Source of the DNA: Halobellus sp. Atlit-31R
Lineage (GTDB): Archaea > Halobacteriota > Halobacteria > Halobacteriales > Haloferacaceae
Length of the DNA: 64,000 bases
Reading direction: 5' to 3'
NCBI GenBank assembly: GCA_003665935.1
Contig: QPLR01000001.1
Span: forward strand, 1 to 64,000
Under the pieces are notes generated by a model that was not told where the DNA came from, did no database searches, and was given only the letters and a program-made list of their open reading frames with translations. This document shows positions 8,543-17,167 of the stretch, one piece after another (within the stretch, counting starts at the first letter, position 1; every line of letters starts with the position of its first letter). Both the position numbers and the translations under genes were made by a program.

Positions 8543-9300
8543 GCCGCCTCGGGCGCATCCGCGCGGAGTTCGCGGCGTCGTGGCACGCCTTCCTCCGGCG
8601 GCGGACCGCGGTGTTCTTCACGTTCTTCTTCCCGGCGATCATCGTCGTGATCTTCGGTGCGCTGGTGCAGACCCAGCCGACCGGTGGCGGCCTGTTCGCG
8701 GAGCCGAGAGGCTACTACGTCGCGGGCTATCTCGCCGTCGTCGTGCTGTTCACGCCGCTGTCGCGCGTCGGCAGCACAGTGGCGCGGTACCGCGAGGGGC
8801 GGCGGTTCGAGAAGCTGGCGACGACGCCGCTGACACGCGTCGAGTGGCTCCTCGCGCAGGCGCTCGTCAACGTCGTCGTGATCGGCGTCGCGGCGCTGCT
8901 GCTTCTCGCGCTCTCGATCGCCGTCACCGGGACGTCGATTCCGGTGACGCCCGAGACGCTGCTCGTCGTGCCGTTCGTCGCGCTCGGTGTCGTGCTCTTC
9001 TGCGGCCTCGGCGCCGTTCTCGGTCGCATCGCCGACTCCCAAGACGGCGTCATCGCGGCCTCGAACGCCATCGCGCTCCCACTGCTTTTCCTCTCGGAGA
9101 CGTTCGTCACTCCCGACCTGCTCCCCGCCTGGTTCCGCCCGGCGCTGGAGTTCTCGCCGCTGACGTACGTCGCGCGCGGGATCCGCGCAGTGACGTACGC
9201 CGACGCGACGACCGTCGCCGTCCCGAACCTCGTCGTCGTTGCTGTCCTCGCCGCGGCGTTCTTCGTCGCCGGGGCCTACGCGGTGCCGCGGACCGACTGA
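8539..9300 (+). CDS. ABC-2 type permease
   Basis: 253 residues from the ATG at 8539, chosen because it overlaps the ATPase stop by four bases. An N-terminal cytosolic stretch is followed by six hydrophobic segments (about 28-50, 60-85, 110-140, 150-175, 185-205, 225-247), the usual ABC-2 layout. The motif RYREGRRFEKLATTPL in the first cytosolic loop and the FSPLTYVARGIR segment are typical of the family. It forms the membrane channel for the adjacent ATPase. Confidence 0.9.
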   Translation: MSRLGRIRAEFAASWHAFLRRRTAVFFTFFFPAIIVVIFGALVQTQPTGGGLFAEPRGYYVAGYLAVVVLFTPLSRVGSTVARYREGRRFEKLATTPLTRVEWLLAQALVNVVVIGVAALLLLALSIAVTGTSIPVTPETLLVVPFVALGVVLFCGLGAVLGRIADSQDGVIAASNAIALPLLFLSETFVTPDLLPAWFRPALEFSPLTYVARGIRAVTYADATTVAVPNLVVVAVLAAAFFVAGAYAVPRTD

Positions 9301-9372
9301 TCGACCGCGCAGTTCGCGGTGCGGCGGTGACGCCACCGACGCTTCTCGCCGGCCAGACGCGTCCCCATCGAG

Positions 9373-9438
9373 TCGTCCCCGTCTCCGTCAGGCCGTCCCG
9401 TCTCAGTCGGATCGTCCCCGTCTCCGTCAGGCCGTCCC
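9373..9438. repeat. 27-base direct repeat, period 39
   Basis: Two identical copies of a 27-base sequence starting TCGTCCCCGTCTCCGTCAGG occur at 9373-9399 and 9412-9438, in the gap between the ABC permease and KDPG aldolase genes. The second copy ends just before the TATA-like GGATTTATTC that precedes the aldolase. It may be replication slippage or a regulatory site. Confidence 0.7.
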
Positions 9439-9485
9439 ATCCCCCGCTGGGATTTATTCGCCCGCGCACCGAGTCGGGAGACGAG

Positions 9486-10148
9486 ATGGCAACTCCCGAT
9501 GCGGGCAGAACGCGGCAGCGACTGGAGGACAGCGGCGTCGTCGCGGTGATGCGCGGAGCCGACGCCGATACCGTGCTCGACGTGGCAACGGCACTCGCCG
9601 ACGGCGGCGTCACCGCCTTCGAGATCACCGCCGACAACCCGGACGCGATGGAACTGATCGCCGAGGTGTCGGGATCGTTCGCGGCCGACGAGGCGGTCGT
9701 CGGCGCTGGGACCGTCCTCGACGCCGCGACGGCGCGCGACGCCATCCGGAGCGGCGCGGAGTTCGTCGTCGGCCCGACGTTCGACGCGGGCGTCGTCGAG
9801 ACGTGCAACCGCTACGGGGCGCTCGCCGCTCCTGGCGTTCTCACGCCGACCGAAGCGCTCGACGCCTACGAGGCCGGAGCCGACCTGGCCAAGGTGTTCC
9901 CGGCGTCGTCGCTGGGCCCCGGCCACCTGTCGAGCATCGCCGGCCCGCTCCCGCAGATCCCGCTGATGCCGACCGGCGGCATCGACGTCGACAACGTCGC
10001 GGAGTACATCGACGCCGGTGCGGTGGCCGTCGGTGCGGGGAGCGCGCTGATGGACGACGAGGCGGTCGCTGCGGGCGATTTCGAGTCGATCACCGAGACG
10101 GCGCGAGCGTTCACGCGCGCTGTCGACGACGCCCGCCCGAGTCCATAG
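9486..10148 (+). CDS. eda: 2-dehydro-3-deoxy-phosphogluconate aldolase (KDPG/KHG aldolase)
   Basis: 220 residues from the ATG at 9486. This is the class I aldolase of the Eda type: Glu46 (FEITADNP) is the general acid/base and Lys136 (ADLAKVFPAS) the Schiff-base lysine, with the phosphate-binding MPTGGI and VGAGSALM loops downstream. It splits KDPG to pyruvate and glyceraldehyde-3-phosphate. Haloarchaea degrade glucose by the semi-phosphorylative Entner-Doudoroff route, and this would be its aldolase. A TATA-like ATTTATTC lies about 38 bases upstream. No other pathway gene is adjacent. Confidence 0.88.
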   Translation: MATPDAGRTRQRLEDSGVVAVMRGADADTVLDVATALADGGVTAFEITADNPDAMELIAEVSGSFAADEAVVGAGTVLDAATARDAIRSGAEFVVGPTFDAGVVETCNRYGALAAPGVLTPTEALDAYEAGADLAKVFPASSLGPGHLSSIAGPLPQIPLMPTGGIDVDNVAEYIDAGAVAVGAGSALMDDEAVAAGDFESITETARAFTRAVDDARPSP

Positions 10149-10173
10149 CTCCGGGCAATTGGCCGCGTCCCGC

Positions 10174-11889
10174 TCACTCCTCGGACTCGCCGGCGTCGCT
10201 CCGGTCAGACGACGGCGGTTCTTCGGCGGACCCCGGCCGAGACGTCGACGAGTCGTCCGCTTCGGGGTCGAACTCCACGGGACCGTCCGACTCCGCCGTG
10301 GACCGATCGATCGGGTCGGTGTCCGCCGTGGACCGATCGACCGGGTCCGTGTCCGCTGCCTCCTCGACGCCGATTCCCGCACGACCCGCCCGGTAGGCGT
10401 CGACGGCGCGACCGAGACGGGCCTCGAGTTCCGTCCGGAGGTCGTCCGCGCGGTCGCCCGAGATGTCCACCGCGGCCGCGTCCTGCCCGCCGAGCGAGAG
10501 TGAGCCGGCGGTGTCGACCGTGACCGTCGCGAGGTCGAGCCGTCGCTGGAAGACCGTCCGGGAGTCGATCACCGTCTGGATCCGGTAGTAGGGGACGATC
10601 TTCGTCTCGCGCTTGAGGACGCCGTTCCGCGTGACCACGTGCTGGTCGCCGAGCCAGTGGCCGCGGTGCCGCCAGGTCAGATGCGCGAATCCGGCCGCGA
10701 CCGGGATCAGTAGCCCGAGCGGCCACAGTGGGACGCTCAGCGGTGTGAGCGAGCGAACGCCGTACACCACGGCCGCGAGCAGTCCGACGACCAGCAGATA
10801 GCGGACGAGATAACGTCGGCGTGCGCGCTTCGGCGGGCGCTCGAAGTCGACGTCGCCGACCGGTTCGAGTTCCTCGACGAGATCGAGGACGTGTTCGCGT
10901 TTCGCCAGCGGGATCGCCGCCTCGGAGCCGCGCGCGCCGCCGGAGCCGCCGCCGGGGGCGTAGCCGGCGGTCTCGATGTAGAGGGTCGCGTAGCCGAAGT
11001 ACCGCTTGAGGGGGTTGTCCGCGACGGTCAGCGTCTGGATCTTGTCGAACGGGATCGAGCCGTCGTAGCGCTGGAGCAGGCCGCGTTCGTACTGGAGTTC
11101 CTCGCCCGAGCGGACGAGGTGGAAGTCGTAGTACTCCACGATGGTCGCGACGCCGCCGACGATCCAGGCGGCGAGTCCGACGCCGAGCAGCGCGAGGGCC
11201 GCGAGGGCAACGAGCGCCGTTCTGGGCAAGGTCGTGAGATATCTCGAGATAACGGTCGAACCGACCGTCGAGACGAGCACGAAGAGAAGTCCGGGCACGC
11301 GCGGATCGACGGAGAGCGCGCCCAGGATCGCGAGTTCGCCCCGGTCCAGCGCGAACAGTTCGTCGGACTCCGGTTCGGGGACCGGTCCTGCTGGCGTGCC
11401 CGCCTCACCCGCTGTTGCGCTCTCGTCCGTTCGCTCCGCGCCGCGTTTCAGTCGGGCGAGCTCCCGCTGGAGGCGCTTCGCCTCGTCGAAGGAGACGAAC
11501 CGCAGCCGCGCTTCGGTCTCGCCGCCGCCGGCGGTCTCGAAGGAGACGACGGCGATCCCGAGCACGCGCTGGACGATGTTCCGCGAGATGTCGACGTTCT
11601 GGATCCGGCGGAGTGGGATCTCGCGGCTGCGCCGGGAGAACACCCCGGAGTCGATGTCGAGTGTGTCGGCGGTGAGCTCGTAGCTGAACCGCCGGACGTA
11701 CGCCGCCTCGTAGCCGACGAGTCCGAGCGCGGCGACGCCGGCGAGAAGGACCAAAGCGAGGGGGCCGGCCGGACCGAGACCCGGGATCTGGATGCCGCCG
11801 CCGAGTCCGAACGCGAGCGCGACGAGGATACCGCTGCCCCGCTGGAGCACGCGATAGGGGATCGACAGCGGCGAGAGGGACCGGCGCAT
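10174..11889 (-). CDS. PH (bPH_2/DUF304) domain membrane protein, YdbT-like
   Basis: 571 residues. Three bacterial PH-type domains are visible, each with the hallmark of a Y-x-L/ERGxxxR strand followed by IPxxRIQ: about residues 65-145 (IPLRRIQNVDISR), 250-345 (IPFDKIQTLTVAD) and 400-495 (VPYYRIQTVIDSR). They are linked by pairs of hydrophobic helices near 15-55, 190-245 and 355-395. This is the layout of YdbT of Bacillus. The last 70 residues are an acidic low-complexity tail with repeats. Its start overlaps the stop region of the shorter PH-domain gene, so the two form one operon. Function in archaea is unknown; a membrane-stress or antimicrobial-resistance role is known only for bacterial relatives. 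Confidence 0.85.
   Translation of the reverse strand: MRRSLSPLSIPYRVLQRGSGILVALAFGLGGGIQIPGLGPAGPLALVLLAGVAALGLVGYEAAYVRRFSYELTADTLDIDSGVFSRRSREIPLRRIQNVDISRNIVQRVLGIAVVSFETAGGGETEARLRFVSFDEAKRLQRELARLKRGAERTDESATAGEAGTPAGPVPEPESDELFALDRGELAILGALSVDPRVPGLLFVLVSTVGSTVISRYLTTLPRTALVALAALALLGVGLAAWIVGGVATIVEYYDFHLVRSGEELQYERGLLQRYDGSIPFDKIQTLTVADNPLKRYFGYATLYIETAGYAPGGGSGGARGSEAAIPLAKREHVLDLVEELEPVGDVDFERPPKRARRRYLVRYLLVVGLLAAVVYGVRSLTPLSVPLWPLGLLIPVAAGFAHLTWRHRGHWLGDQHVVTRNGVLKRETKIVPYYRIQTVIDSRTVFQRRLDLATVTVDTAGSLSLGGQDAAAVDISGDRADDLRTELEARLGRAVDAYRAGRAGIGVEEAADTDPVDRSTADTDPIDRSTAESDGPVEFDPEADDSSTSRPGSAEEPPSSDRSDAGESEE
10292..10351. repeat. 30-base tandem repeat inside the YdbT-like gene tail
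   Basis: Two near-identical 30-base units (10292-10321 and 10322-10351) encode the repeated DTDPxDRSTA in the acidic C-terminal tail. The period is a multiple of three, so copy-number change would keep the frame. Confidence 0.75.
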
Positions 11890-11890
11890 C

Positions 11891-12358
11891 TCAGACGGCG
11901 TCCTCGCCCTCCGATCGGATCGCCAGCCGTTTCAACCGCTCGCGGAGGTCGTCGGCGTCGTCCGGGGCGAGTCCCGGAATCGAGACGTCGGCCCCGCGGG
12001 AGCCGGCGGTGTAGACGACCGTGCTCGCGAGGCCGACGAGGCGCTCGATCGGCGATCGGGACGTGTCGACGTGCTGAACCCGAACGAAGGGGACGACGGT
12101 TCGCACGCGCGTGAGGACGCCCCGTTCGAGATACAGCGAGTCCTCGCGGACCTCGTATCGCCACACCCGGTAGCGAGCGAGCGCGACCACGACACCGAGG
12201 GTTCCGAAGCCGACGAAGACGGCCGCCGGCGTCCACACCGGGAGCCACGGCGGCGCAAGAAACCGCTGGAGGGCGAACGCCAGCCCGCCGAAGACGGCCG
12301 CAGTCAGGACGGCCCGCGCGATCCATAGCAGTCGAACGCGGGGGTGCAGGCGGTTCAT
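11891..12358 (-). CDS. Small PH-domain membrane protein, YdbS-like
   Basis: 155 residues from the ATG at 12358. Two hydrophobic helices (about 12-30 and 40-62) precede one bPH_2 domain with the family pattern [13 protein letters not shown] then [13 protein letters not shown]. It matches YdbS, the short partner of YdbT in bacteria. Its stop lies one base before the start of the YdbT-like gene at 11889, and the CopD-like gene ends just upstream, so all three run as one unit. The two PH proteins probably form a complex in the cell membrane. Confidence 0.85.
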   Translation of the reverse strand: MNRLHPRVRLLWIARAVLTAAVFGGLAFALQRFLAPPWLPVWTPAAVFVGFGTLGVVVALARYRVWRYEVREDSLYLERGVLTRVRTVVPFVRVQHVDTSRSPIERLVGLASTVVYTAGSRGADVSIPGLAPDDADDLRERLKRLAIRSEGEDAV

Positions 12359-12366
12359 ACTCGTGA

Positions 12367-12825
12367 TCAGTAGAGGGCGATTCCCGCGGAGAGCAGCCCG
12401 GCGTCGACGAGCACGAGGATGCCGACGGCGGCCGCGGCTCGGAAGATCGTCGTGACCGATCTGGCCGGCGCGCGGACGCGCTTCTGTTGGAGGCCGTCGA
12501 CGAGTCGGCTCCGACCGATCTCGACGAGGGCGCTGAGGACGAGCCACAGCGCGAGCATCGCGAGCACGAGGTGGCCCCGCCCGGTGCCGGTCAGACTCGC
12601 GATCGTGTACTGCGTCCCGGCCAGGTGGCCGCCAGTGAGAAACATCACGACGGCGGCACCGCGGGAGAGATAGACGAGCCGGTCGGCGATCTTCTCGAGC
12701 GGTGCCGCGTCCAGCGCGCCCTCGACGGCGGCCGGGAGAATCACGCCGGCGACGAAGACGACGCTGCCGACCCACAACGCTCCGACGAGGACGTGCAGGG
12801 TCGTCATTACCGTGTCGATTACCAT
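12367..12825 (-). CDS. CopD-like four-helix membrane protein
   Basis: 152 residues, mostly hydrophobic, with four predicted membrane helices (about 8-30, 50-68, 82-102, 125-148). Histidines sit at helix positions as in CopD/YeaB-like proteins: [12 protein letters not shown] in helix 1 and GGHLAGT after helix 2. Such proteins may bind heme or copper, but the ligands cannot be proved here. It is eight bases upstream of the PH-domain pair on the same strand. ATG codons at 12825 and 12807 are both possible starts. Confidence 0.65.
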   Translation of the reverse strand: MVIDTVMTTLHVLVGALWVGSVVFVAGVILPAAVEGALDAAPLEKIADRLVYLSRGAAVVMFLTGGHLAGTQYTIASLTGTGRGHLVLAMLALWLVLSALVEIGRSRLVDGLQQKRVRAPARSVTTIFRAAAAVGILVLVDAGLLSAGIALY

Positions 12826-12921
12826 ACAGGCGGGGAGGGACCGGCGGCGCTTGAAACCCGGCGGTTCGCGTCGGCGCCGCGGTTCGTCGGTTTCGACCGC
12901 GACGGCGACTCCCGCCGTCGT

Positions 12922-13602
12922 TCAGACGGTCCGGATCCGGTCGGCCGTCACGTCGATGCCCGGCGAGTAGTGGACGAGCGGGTCGCCGTCGGGGCGCTCG
13001 AAGCCGTCGGCCTCGAACAGCGTGTTCGTCCTGACGTCGAGGGTCCCCTCCGTGAGCGGCCACGGCGGGTGGGCGATGTCACCGTAGTAGAGGCGCTGGC
13101 CCTCGGTGTAGAAGCGGTAGTTTTCCGTCAGGAAGTGCTCCAGCGTGCCCGCCTCGGGCGTGAAGCGCTCCCCCGTCGGCCGGTACGTCGCCTCGAAGTG
13201 GGCCGTGCGGGCGTCGTCGTGGGTCCGTCGGCTCCGGAGCGTCACCGCGTCGCCGTCGCGACGGACGCGCATCTCGGCGCTGAAGTACGGGAGCTGAAAG
13301 AGGCTGCGGGCGACGAAGACGCCGAGTCGATCGTCCGCGTCGAGACTGAAGAAGTAGACGCTGTGTCCGTCGCCGTCGGAACGCGTGACGTACGTCCGGA
13401 GGTTCAGTTCCGGGAACGAGAGGCCGAGTGGGACCCCTCGGGGGCGGATGTCCTCCATCACGAACCCGACGACGCCCAGCCACGCGTCGCCGTCGAAGGT
13501 CGCGACCTCGAGCCCGTCGGGCAACCGCGCGGAGACGACCTCGGGATCGACCGGCCAGTGGGCGAACAGCGCGTCGCGCCACCGCATCTGGAGTAGGTCC
13601 AT
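12922..13602 (-). CDS. YqjF/DUF2071 family protein
   Basis: 226 residues from the ATG at 13602. The family pattern is clear: [15 protein letters not shown] near the start, [29 protein letters not shown] and VYFFSLDAD. Members fold like acetoacetate decarboxylase but have no known reaction. No signal peptide or membrane segment is seen. Convergent or divergent neighbours give no clue to its job. Confidence 0.85.
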   Translation of the reverse strand: MDLLQMRWRDALFAHWPVDPEVVSARLPDGLEVATFDGDAWLGVVGFVMEDIRPRGVPLGLSFPELNLRTYVTRSDGDGHSVYFFSLDADDRLGVFVARSLFQLPYFSAEMRVRRDGDAVTLRSRRTHDDARTAHFEATYRPTGERFTPEAGTLEHFLTENYRFYTEGQRLYYGDIAHPPWPLTEGTLDVRTNTLFEADGFERPDGDPLVHYSPGIDVTADRIRTV

Positions 13603-13675
13603 AGCCGACCTATGGACCCAGGGCACTTGCGACTTCTCTGTCTGTGAATCTCAGGCGAGGACCTGCGCCCCGGCG

Positions 13676-14524
13676 CTACTCCAGCGCCGCGGCCGCGGCG
13701 TCCGCCAGCTCGTCGAGTTTCGCCCGATCCGCCGCGGCGACGTAGAGGCTGTCGACGCCGGTACCGACCGCGCCGTGTTCCGTCTCGCTCGGGGCCGAGC
13801 CGTCGCCGTCGAGGGCGATCACGCGGCTCTCGACGCCGCTCTCGGCGGCCAACAGGCCACCGGCGTACTGCTCGTAGACGTCCGGGCGGTACGCGACGAG
13901 GCCCTCGATGTCGCCGCGGGCGAGGAGCCCCCAGTCGACGCAGGGCGACCAGGTGTTGAGGACGCGCTTGCAGCGCGAGGCGACCGCGGCCTCGACGCGG
14001 GCGGCGGCCGCGCGCTGGTCGTCGTCGCGAACCGCCGGCAGGCCGACGACGAACGAGACGGTCGACTGCGGAAGCGACAGGTCGCTCTCGGCACTGAGCG
14101 CGTCGCCGCCGACGGTCGCGCCGCCGTCTCGGCGGGCGAGATACAGCGAGTCGGGGAGCGGCTCGTAGATCGCCGACACGAGCGGACGGCCGTCGCACAG
14201 CACGCAGGCCGCCGTCGCGAACGCGGGGACGCCGGCGGCGAAGTTGTTCGTCCCGTCGAGCGGATCGACGATCCACTCGTAGCGGTGCTCGCCGTCGCGG
14301 CCGGACTCCTCCCCGTGGATCGCGTGCGCCGGGTACGCGTCCCGGATCACGTCGAGCGCTCGCGCCTCGGCCTCGCGGTCGGCGGCCGACTTCACGTCGT
14401 CGGTGCCGTACTCGGCTTCGATCGTGCAGTCGCGGAACGCGTCCGCGAGGTAGTCGCCGCTCGCGCGGACCGCCCGCGCCGCGACGGCTTCTAGCAGTGC
14501 CGTCTCAGACGATCGATCGTTCAT
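13676..14524 (-). CDS. Inositol monophosphatase family protein
   Basis: 282 residues from the ATG at 14524. The metal-binding motifs of the Li-sensitive phosphatase family are in order: HGEES (about residue 70), IVDPLDGTNNF (about 83-93) and CVDWGLLARGD near 205. The last motif usually reads as a Gly-Ser-Ala-Ala-Leu-Asp strand, so it is divergent here. Haloarchaeal members hydrolyse inositol-1-phosphate or fructose-1,6-bisphosphate; which one applies cannot be told. It is divergent from the macrodomain gene at 14642. Confidence 0.85.
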   Translation of the reverse strand: MNDRSSETALLEAVAARAVRASGDYLADAFRDCTIEAEYGTDDVKSAADREAEARALDVIRDAYPAHAIHGEESGRDGEHRYEWIVDPLDGTNNFAAGVPAFATAACVLCDGRPLVSAIYEPLPDSLYLARRDGGATVGGDALSAESDLSLPQSTVSFVVGLPAVRDDDQRAAAARVEAAVASRCKRVLNTWSPCVDWGLLARGDIEGLVAYRPDVYEQYAGGLLAAESGVESRVIALDGDGSAPSETEHGAVGTGVDSLYVAAADRAKLDELADAAAAALE

Positions 14525-14641
14525 AGCACTGACACGGTGCGAGCGCGACAAGAACCGTTCGGTCGGGACCGCGTCGGGGGCGGGCGCTCGTAGCTCGATA
14601 GCGCCACCGACGCTTTTTACTACGCCGCCGTACACCTCGGT

Positions 14642-15157
14642 ATGCAGTTCACAGTCGTCCAGGGCGACATCGCTGCTCAGACCGCCGACGCTCTGGTCAA
14701 CGCCGCGGGAACGAGTCTCCAGATGGGGTCCGGCGTCGCCGGGGCGCTCCGGCGCGGTGGCGGCGAGGCGCTGAATCAGGCCGCCGTCGCGAAGGGTCCC
14801 GTCGACCTCGGCGATGTGGCCGTCACGGACGCCTACGACCTCGACGCCGAGTACGTGATCCACGCCGCCGCGATGCCACACTACGGCGACGGACAGGCGA
14901 CCGCCGAGAGCATCCGAGACGCGACGCGGAACGCGCTCGAACGCGCCGACGACCTCGGCTGCGAGTCGCTCGTGATCCCCGCGCTGGGCTGCGGCGTCGC
15001 GGGCTTCCCGCTGGCAGACGGTGCCCGAGTCGTCGCCGAGGCGATCCGGGACTTCGACTCCGAGTCGCTCGCGGACGTTCGGTTCATCGCCTACAGCGAC
15101 GACAGCTACGAGACGGTTTCGCGCGTGGCAGACGAGATCCGGGACCGGAGTCCCTGA
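14642..15157 (+). CDS. Macrodomain protein (ADP-ribose binding)
   Basis: 171 residues and essentially one macrodomain. The ADP-ribose site is visible as GDIAAQTADALVNAAG, the Gly-rich GSGVAGALRRGGG loop and the second loop PALGCGVAGFPL. Macrodomains of this class remove ADP-ribose from proteins or hydrolyse O-acetyl-ADP-ribose. A T-rich TATA-like element (CTTTTTACTA) lies about 28 bases before the ATG. The next small gene follows after 11 bases and is probably co-transcribed. Confidence 0.92.
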   Translation: MQFTVVQGDIAAQTADALVNAAGTSLQMGSGVAGALRRGGGEALNQAAVAKGPVDLGDVAVTDAYDLDAEYVIHAAAMPHYGDGQATAESIRDATRNALERADDLGCESLVIPALGCGVAGFPLADGARVVAEAIRDFDSESLADVRFIAYSDDSYETVSRVADEIRDRSP

Positions 15158-15168
15158 GGAGACGACCG

Positions 15169-15414
15169 ATGCACGTCCCAGACGACGCGCCGGTCCGCTG
15201 TCCGGTCTGTGAGAGAGCGTACGACTCGGTCTCGGAGCACGACGACGGCCTGCTGGTGAACCTCCTCGACAACGAGCGGTACCGACGCGTCTGCTTCGAC
15301 CCCGTGCTCGTCGACGGTGAAGCCCGGGTTCGGTTCTACCACCACACGCACGAGCAGGTCGCGGAGTCCCCCGGCCGCGACGCGACGACGTCCGACGGCG
15401 TTGTCGTCGAGTGA
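15169..15414 (+). CDS. Small haloarchaeal protein with CPVC knuckle
   Basis: 81 residues, starting 11 bases after the macrodomain gene. The first knuckle is CPVC at residues 11-14, and a single later cysteine (VCFDP) could add one ligand, but a full four-cysteine zinc site is not visible. The rest is acidic, with a His pair (FYHHTHEQ) that may complete a metal site. I do not recognise the family. Co-transcription with an ADP-ribose-binding protein is its only context. Confidence 0.65.
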   Translation: MHVPDDAPVRCPVCERAYDSVSEHDDGLLVNLLDNERYRRVCFDPVLVDGEARVRFYHHTHEQVAESPGRDATTSDGVVVE

Positions 15415-15525
15415 CGGTTCCGCTTCGGCGGTTGCGGGGAGGTCGGCGCGTCGCCGGCTGACTGTGGTCCGCCTCACGCGCGTGAGCCAGCGCAGTAGAT
15501 ACTCTAACGAATATTCAGAAAAATT

Positions 15526-15560
15526 AGTAATAACAATGAATGTAAATTAAATTTATTACT
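15526..15560 (+). promoter_or_regulatory. glpK control region: inverted repeat over TATA-like box
   Basis: A perfect inverted repeat, AGTAATAA (15526-15533) and TTATTACT (15553-15560), with a 19-base spacer lies in an AT-rich island. The right arm overlaps the TATA-like ATTTATTA. This would place transcription start near 15585 and fits an operator for glycerol control of glpK. Confidence 0.45.
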
Positions 15561-15585
15561 CATTACCGTGTTCACTTTTTTGGCC

Positions 15586-15614
15586 GGGGGCGAACGTCTT
15601 TGGTGACTGCCCCC
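15586..15614 (+). promoter_or_regulatory. Possible leader hairpin upstream of glpK
   Basis: GGGGGC (15586-15591) can pair with GCCCCC (15609-15614), leaving a 17-base loop, 15 bases before the glpK start codon. If the transcript begins near the TATA-predicted site, the hairpin is partly in the leader. Confidence 0.3.
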
Positions 15615-15628
15615 ACCGAGATAACAAT

Positions 15629-17161
15629 ATGACGGACACATATATCGGTTCGATCGACCAGGGAACCACTGGAACACGATTTATCGTCTTCGACCACGAC
15701 GGCAACGTGGTCGCGAACGCCTACGAGAAGCACGAGCAGATCTACCCGAATCCGGGATGGGTCGAACACGACCCGCTCGAGATCTGGGAGAACACGCAGG
15801 ACGTCGTCGTCCGCGGCCTCGACGATGCCGGGATCGAGGCGACGCAACTCGAAGCGCTCGGAATCACTAATCAGCGCGAGACCACCATCGTATGGGACGC
15901 AGAGAGCGGTCGGCCCGTCTGCAACGCACTCGTCTGGCAGGACCGCCGGACGACCGACCGGGTCGAGGAGTTGGAGGCGGCCGACAAGATCGAGTGGATC
16001 AGAGAGAAGACGGGACTCGAAGCGGACGCGTACTTCTCTGCGACCAAGACCGAGTGGATCCTCGACAACGCGGATCCGCTGAAGATGCAGCACGCTCGCA
16101 GCGACGACCTCCGCGAGCGCGCCGAGGACGGCGAGCTGATGATGGGGACCATCGACACCTGGCTCATCTACAACCTCACGGGCAACCACATCACGGACGT
16201 GACGAACGCCTCTCGGACGATGCTGTACAACATCCGGGATCTGGAGTGGGACGAGGAACTACTCGCGGAGTTCGACGTCCCCGCGGAGATGCTCCCGGAG
16301 GTCCGACCGTCGTCTGACGAGAACCTCTACGGCCGGACGGATCCCGACGGCTTCCTCGGCGCATCCGTGCCCGTGGCCGGCGCGCTCGGCGACCAGCAGG
16401 CCGCGCTGTTCGGACAGACCTGCTTCGACGAGGGCGACGCGAAGAACACCTACGGGACCGGCTCGTTCTATCTGATGAACACCGGTACCGACGCCGTCAA
16501 GTCCGATCACGGGCTGCTGACGACGATCGGCTTCCAGCTCTCCGGGGAGCCGGTCCAGTACGCGCTCGAGGGCTCGATCTTCATCACCGGAGCCGCGATC
16601 GAGTGGCTCGAGGACGTCGACCTCATCAACAACGCCGCGCAGACGGCGGAGCTCGCCCGGTCTGTCGACTCGACCGACGGTGTCTATCTCGTGCCGGCGT
16701 TCACGGGACTGGGTGCGCCGCACTGGGACGGCCGCGCTCGCGGGACTGTCGTGGGGATCACCCGCGGCACGCGGAAAGAGCACCTCGTTCGCGCGACCCT
16801 CGAATCGATCGCGTTCCAGACGCGCGACGTCGCCGAAGCGATGGAGGCCGATTCGGGTATCGAGACGAAGTCGCTCCGCGTCGACGGCGGCGCAGTCAAA
16901 AACGAGTTCCTCTGTCAGCTGCAGGCGGACGTCCTGCAGACGGAGATCGCGCGTCCCGTCGTCGACGAGACGACGGCGCTGGGCTCGGCGTACGCCGCCG
17001 GGCTCGCGGTCGGCTACTGGGACAACATCGACGACCTCAGAGCCAACTGGCAGATGGACCGCGAATTCGAGCCGGAGATGGCGTCCGAGACGGTCGACGA
17101 GCGGTACGGACGCTGGGATGACGCCGTACAGCGTTCGCTCGATTGGGCCCGGAGCGAGTAA
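15629..17161 (+). CDS. glpK: Glycerol kinase
   Basis: 510 residues, the normal length. The FGGY-family kinase starts with the phosphate-binding SIDQGTTGTRFIVFD. Family signatures include EHDPLEIW, ITNQRETTIVWD, the CNALVWQDRRT stretch and, in the C-terminal half, TYGTGSFYLMNTG and GLGAPHWD. It phosphorylates glycerol to sn-glycerol-3-phosphate with ATP, the entry step for glycerol released by Dunaliella, a main carbon source for haloarchaea. The stop is followed after six bases by the putative glycerol transporter gene. The glpABC dehydrogenase genes that often sit upstream are not in this place. Confidence 0.97.
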   Translation: MTDTYIGSIDQGTTGTRFIVFDHDGNVVANAYEKHEQIYPNPGWVEHDPLEIWENTQDVVVRGLDDAGIEATQLEALGITNQRETTIVWDAESGRPVCNALVWQDRRTTDRVEELEAADKIEWIREKTGLEADAYFSATKTEWILDNADPLKMQHARSDDLRERAEDGELMMGTIDTWLIYNLTGNHITDVTNASRTMLYNIRDLEWDEELLAEFDVPAEMLPEVRPSSDENLYGRTDPDGFLGASVPVAGALGDQQAALFGQTCFDEGDAKNTYGTGSFYLMNTGTDAVKSDHGLLTTIGFQLSGEPVQYALEGSIFITGAAIEWLEDVDLINNAAQTAELARSVDSTDGVYLVPAFTGLGAPHWDGRARGTVVGITRGTRKEHLVRATLESIAFQTRDVAEAMEADSGIETKSLRVDGGAVKNEFLCQLQADVLQTEIARPVVDETTALGSAYAAGLAVGYWDNIDDLRANWQMDREFEPEMASETVDERYGRWDDAVQRSLDWARSE

Positions 17162-17167
17162 GCGCGG

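Noticed and set aside
8580..9485. Upstream extension of the KDPG aldolase frame across the ABC permease
   Set aside because: Arg-rich shadow of the permease gene; aldolase homology begins at 9486.
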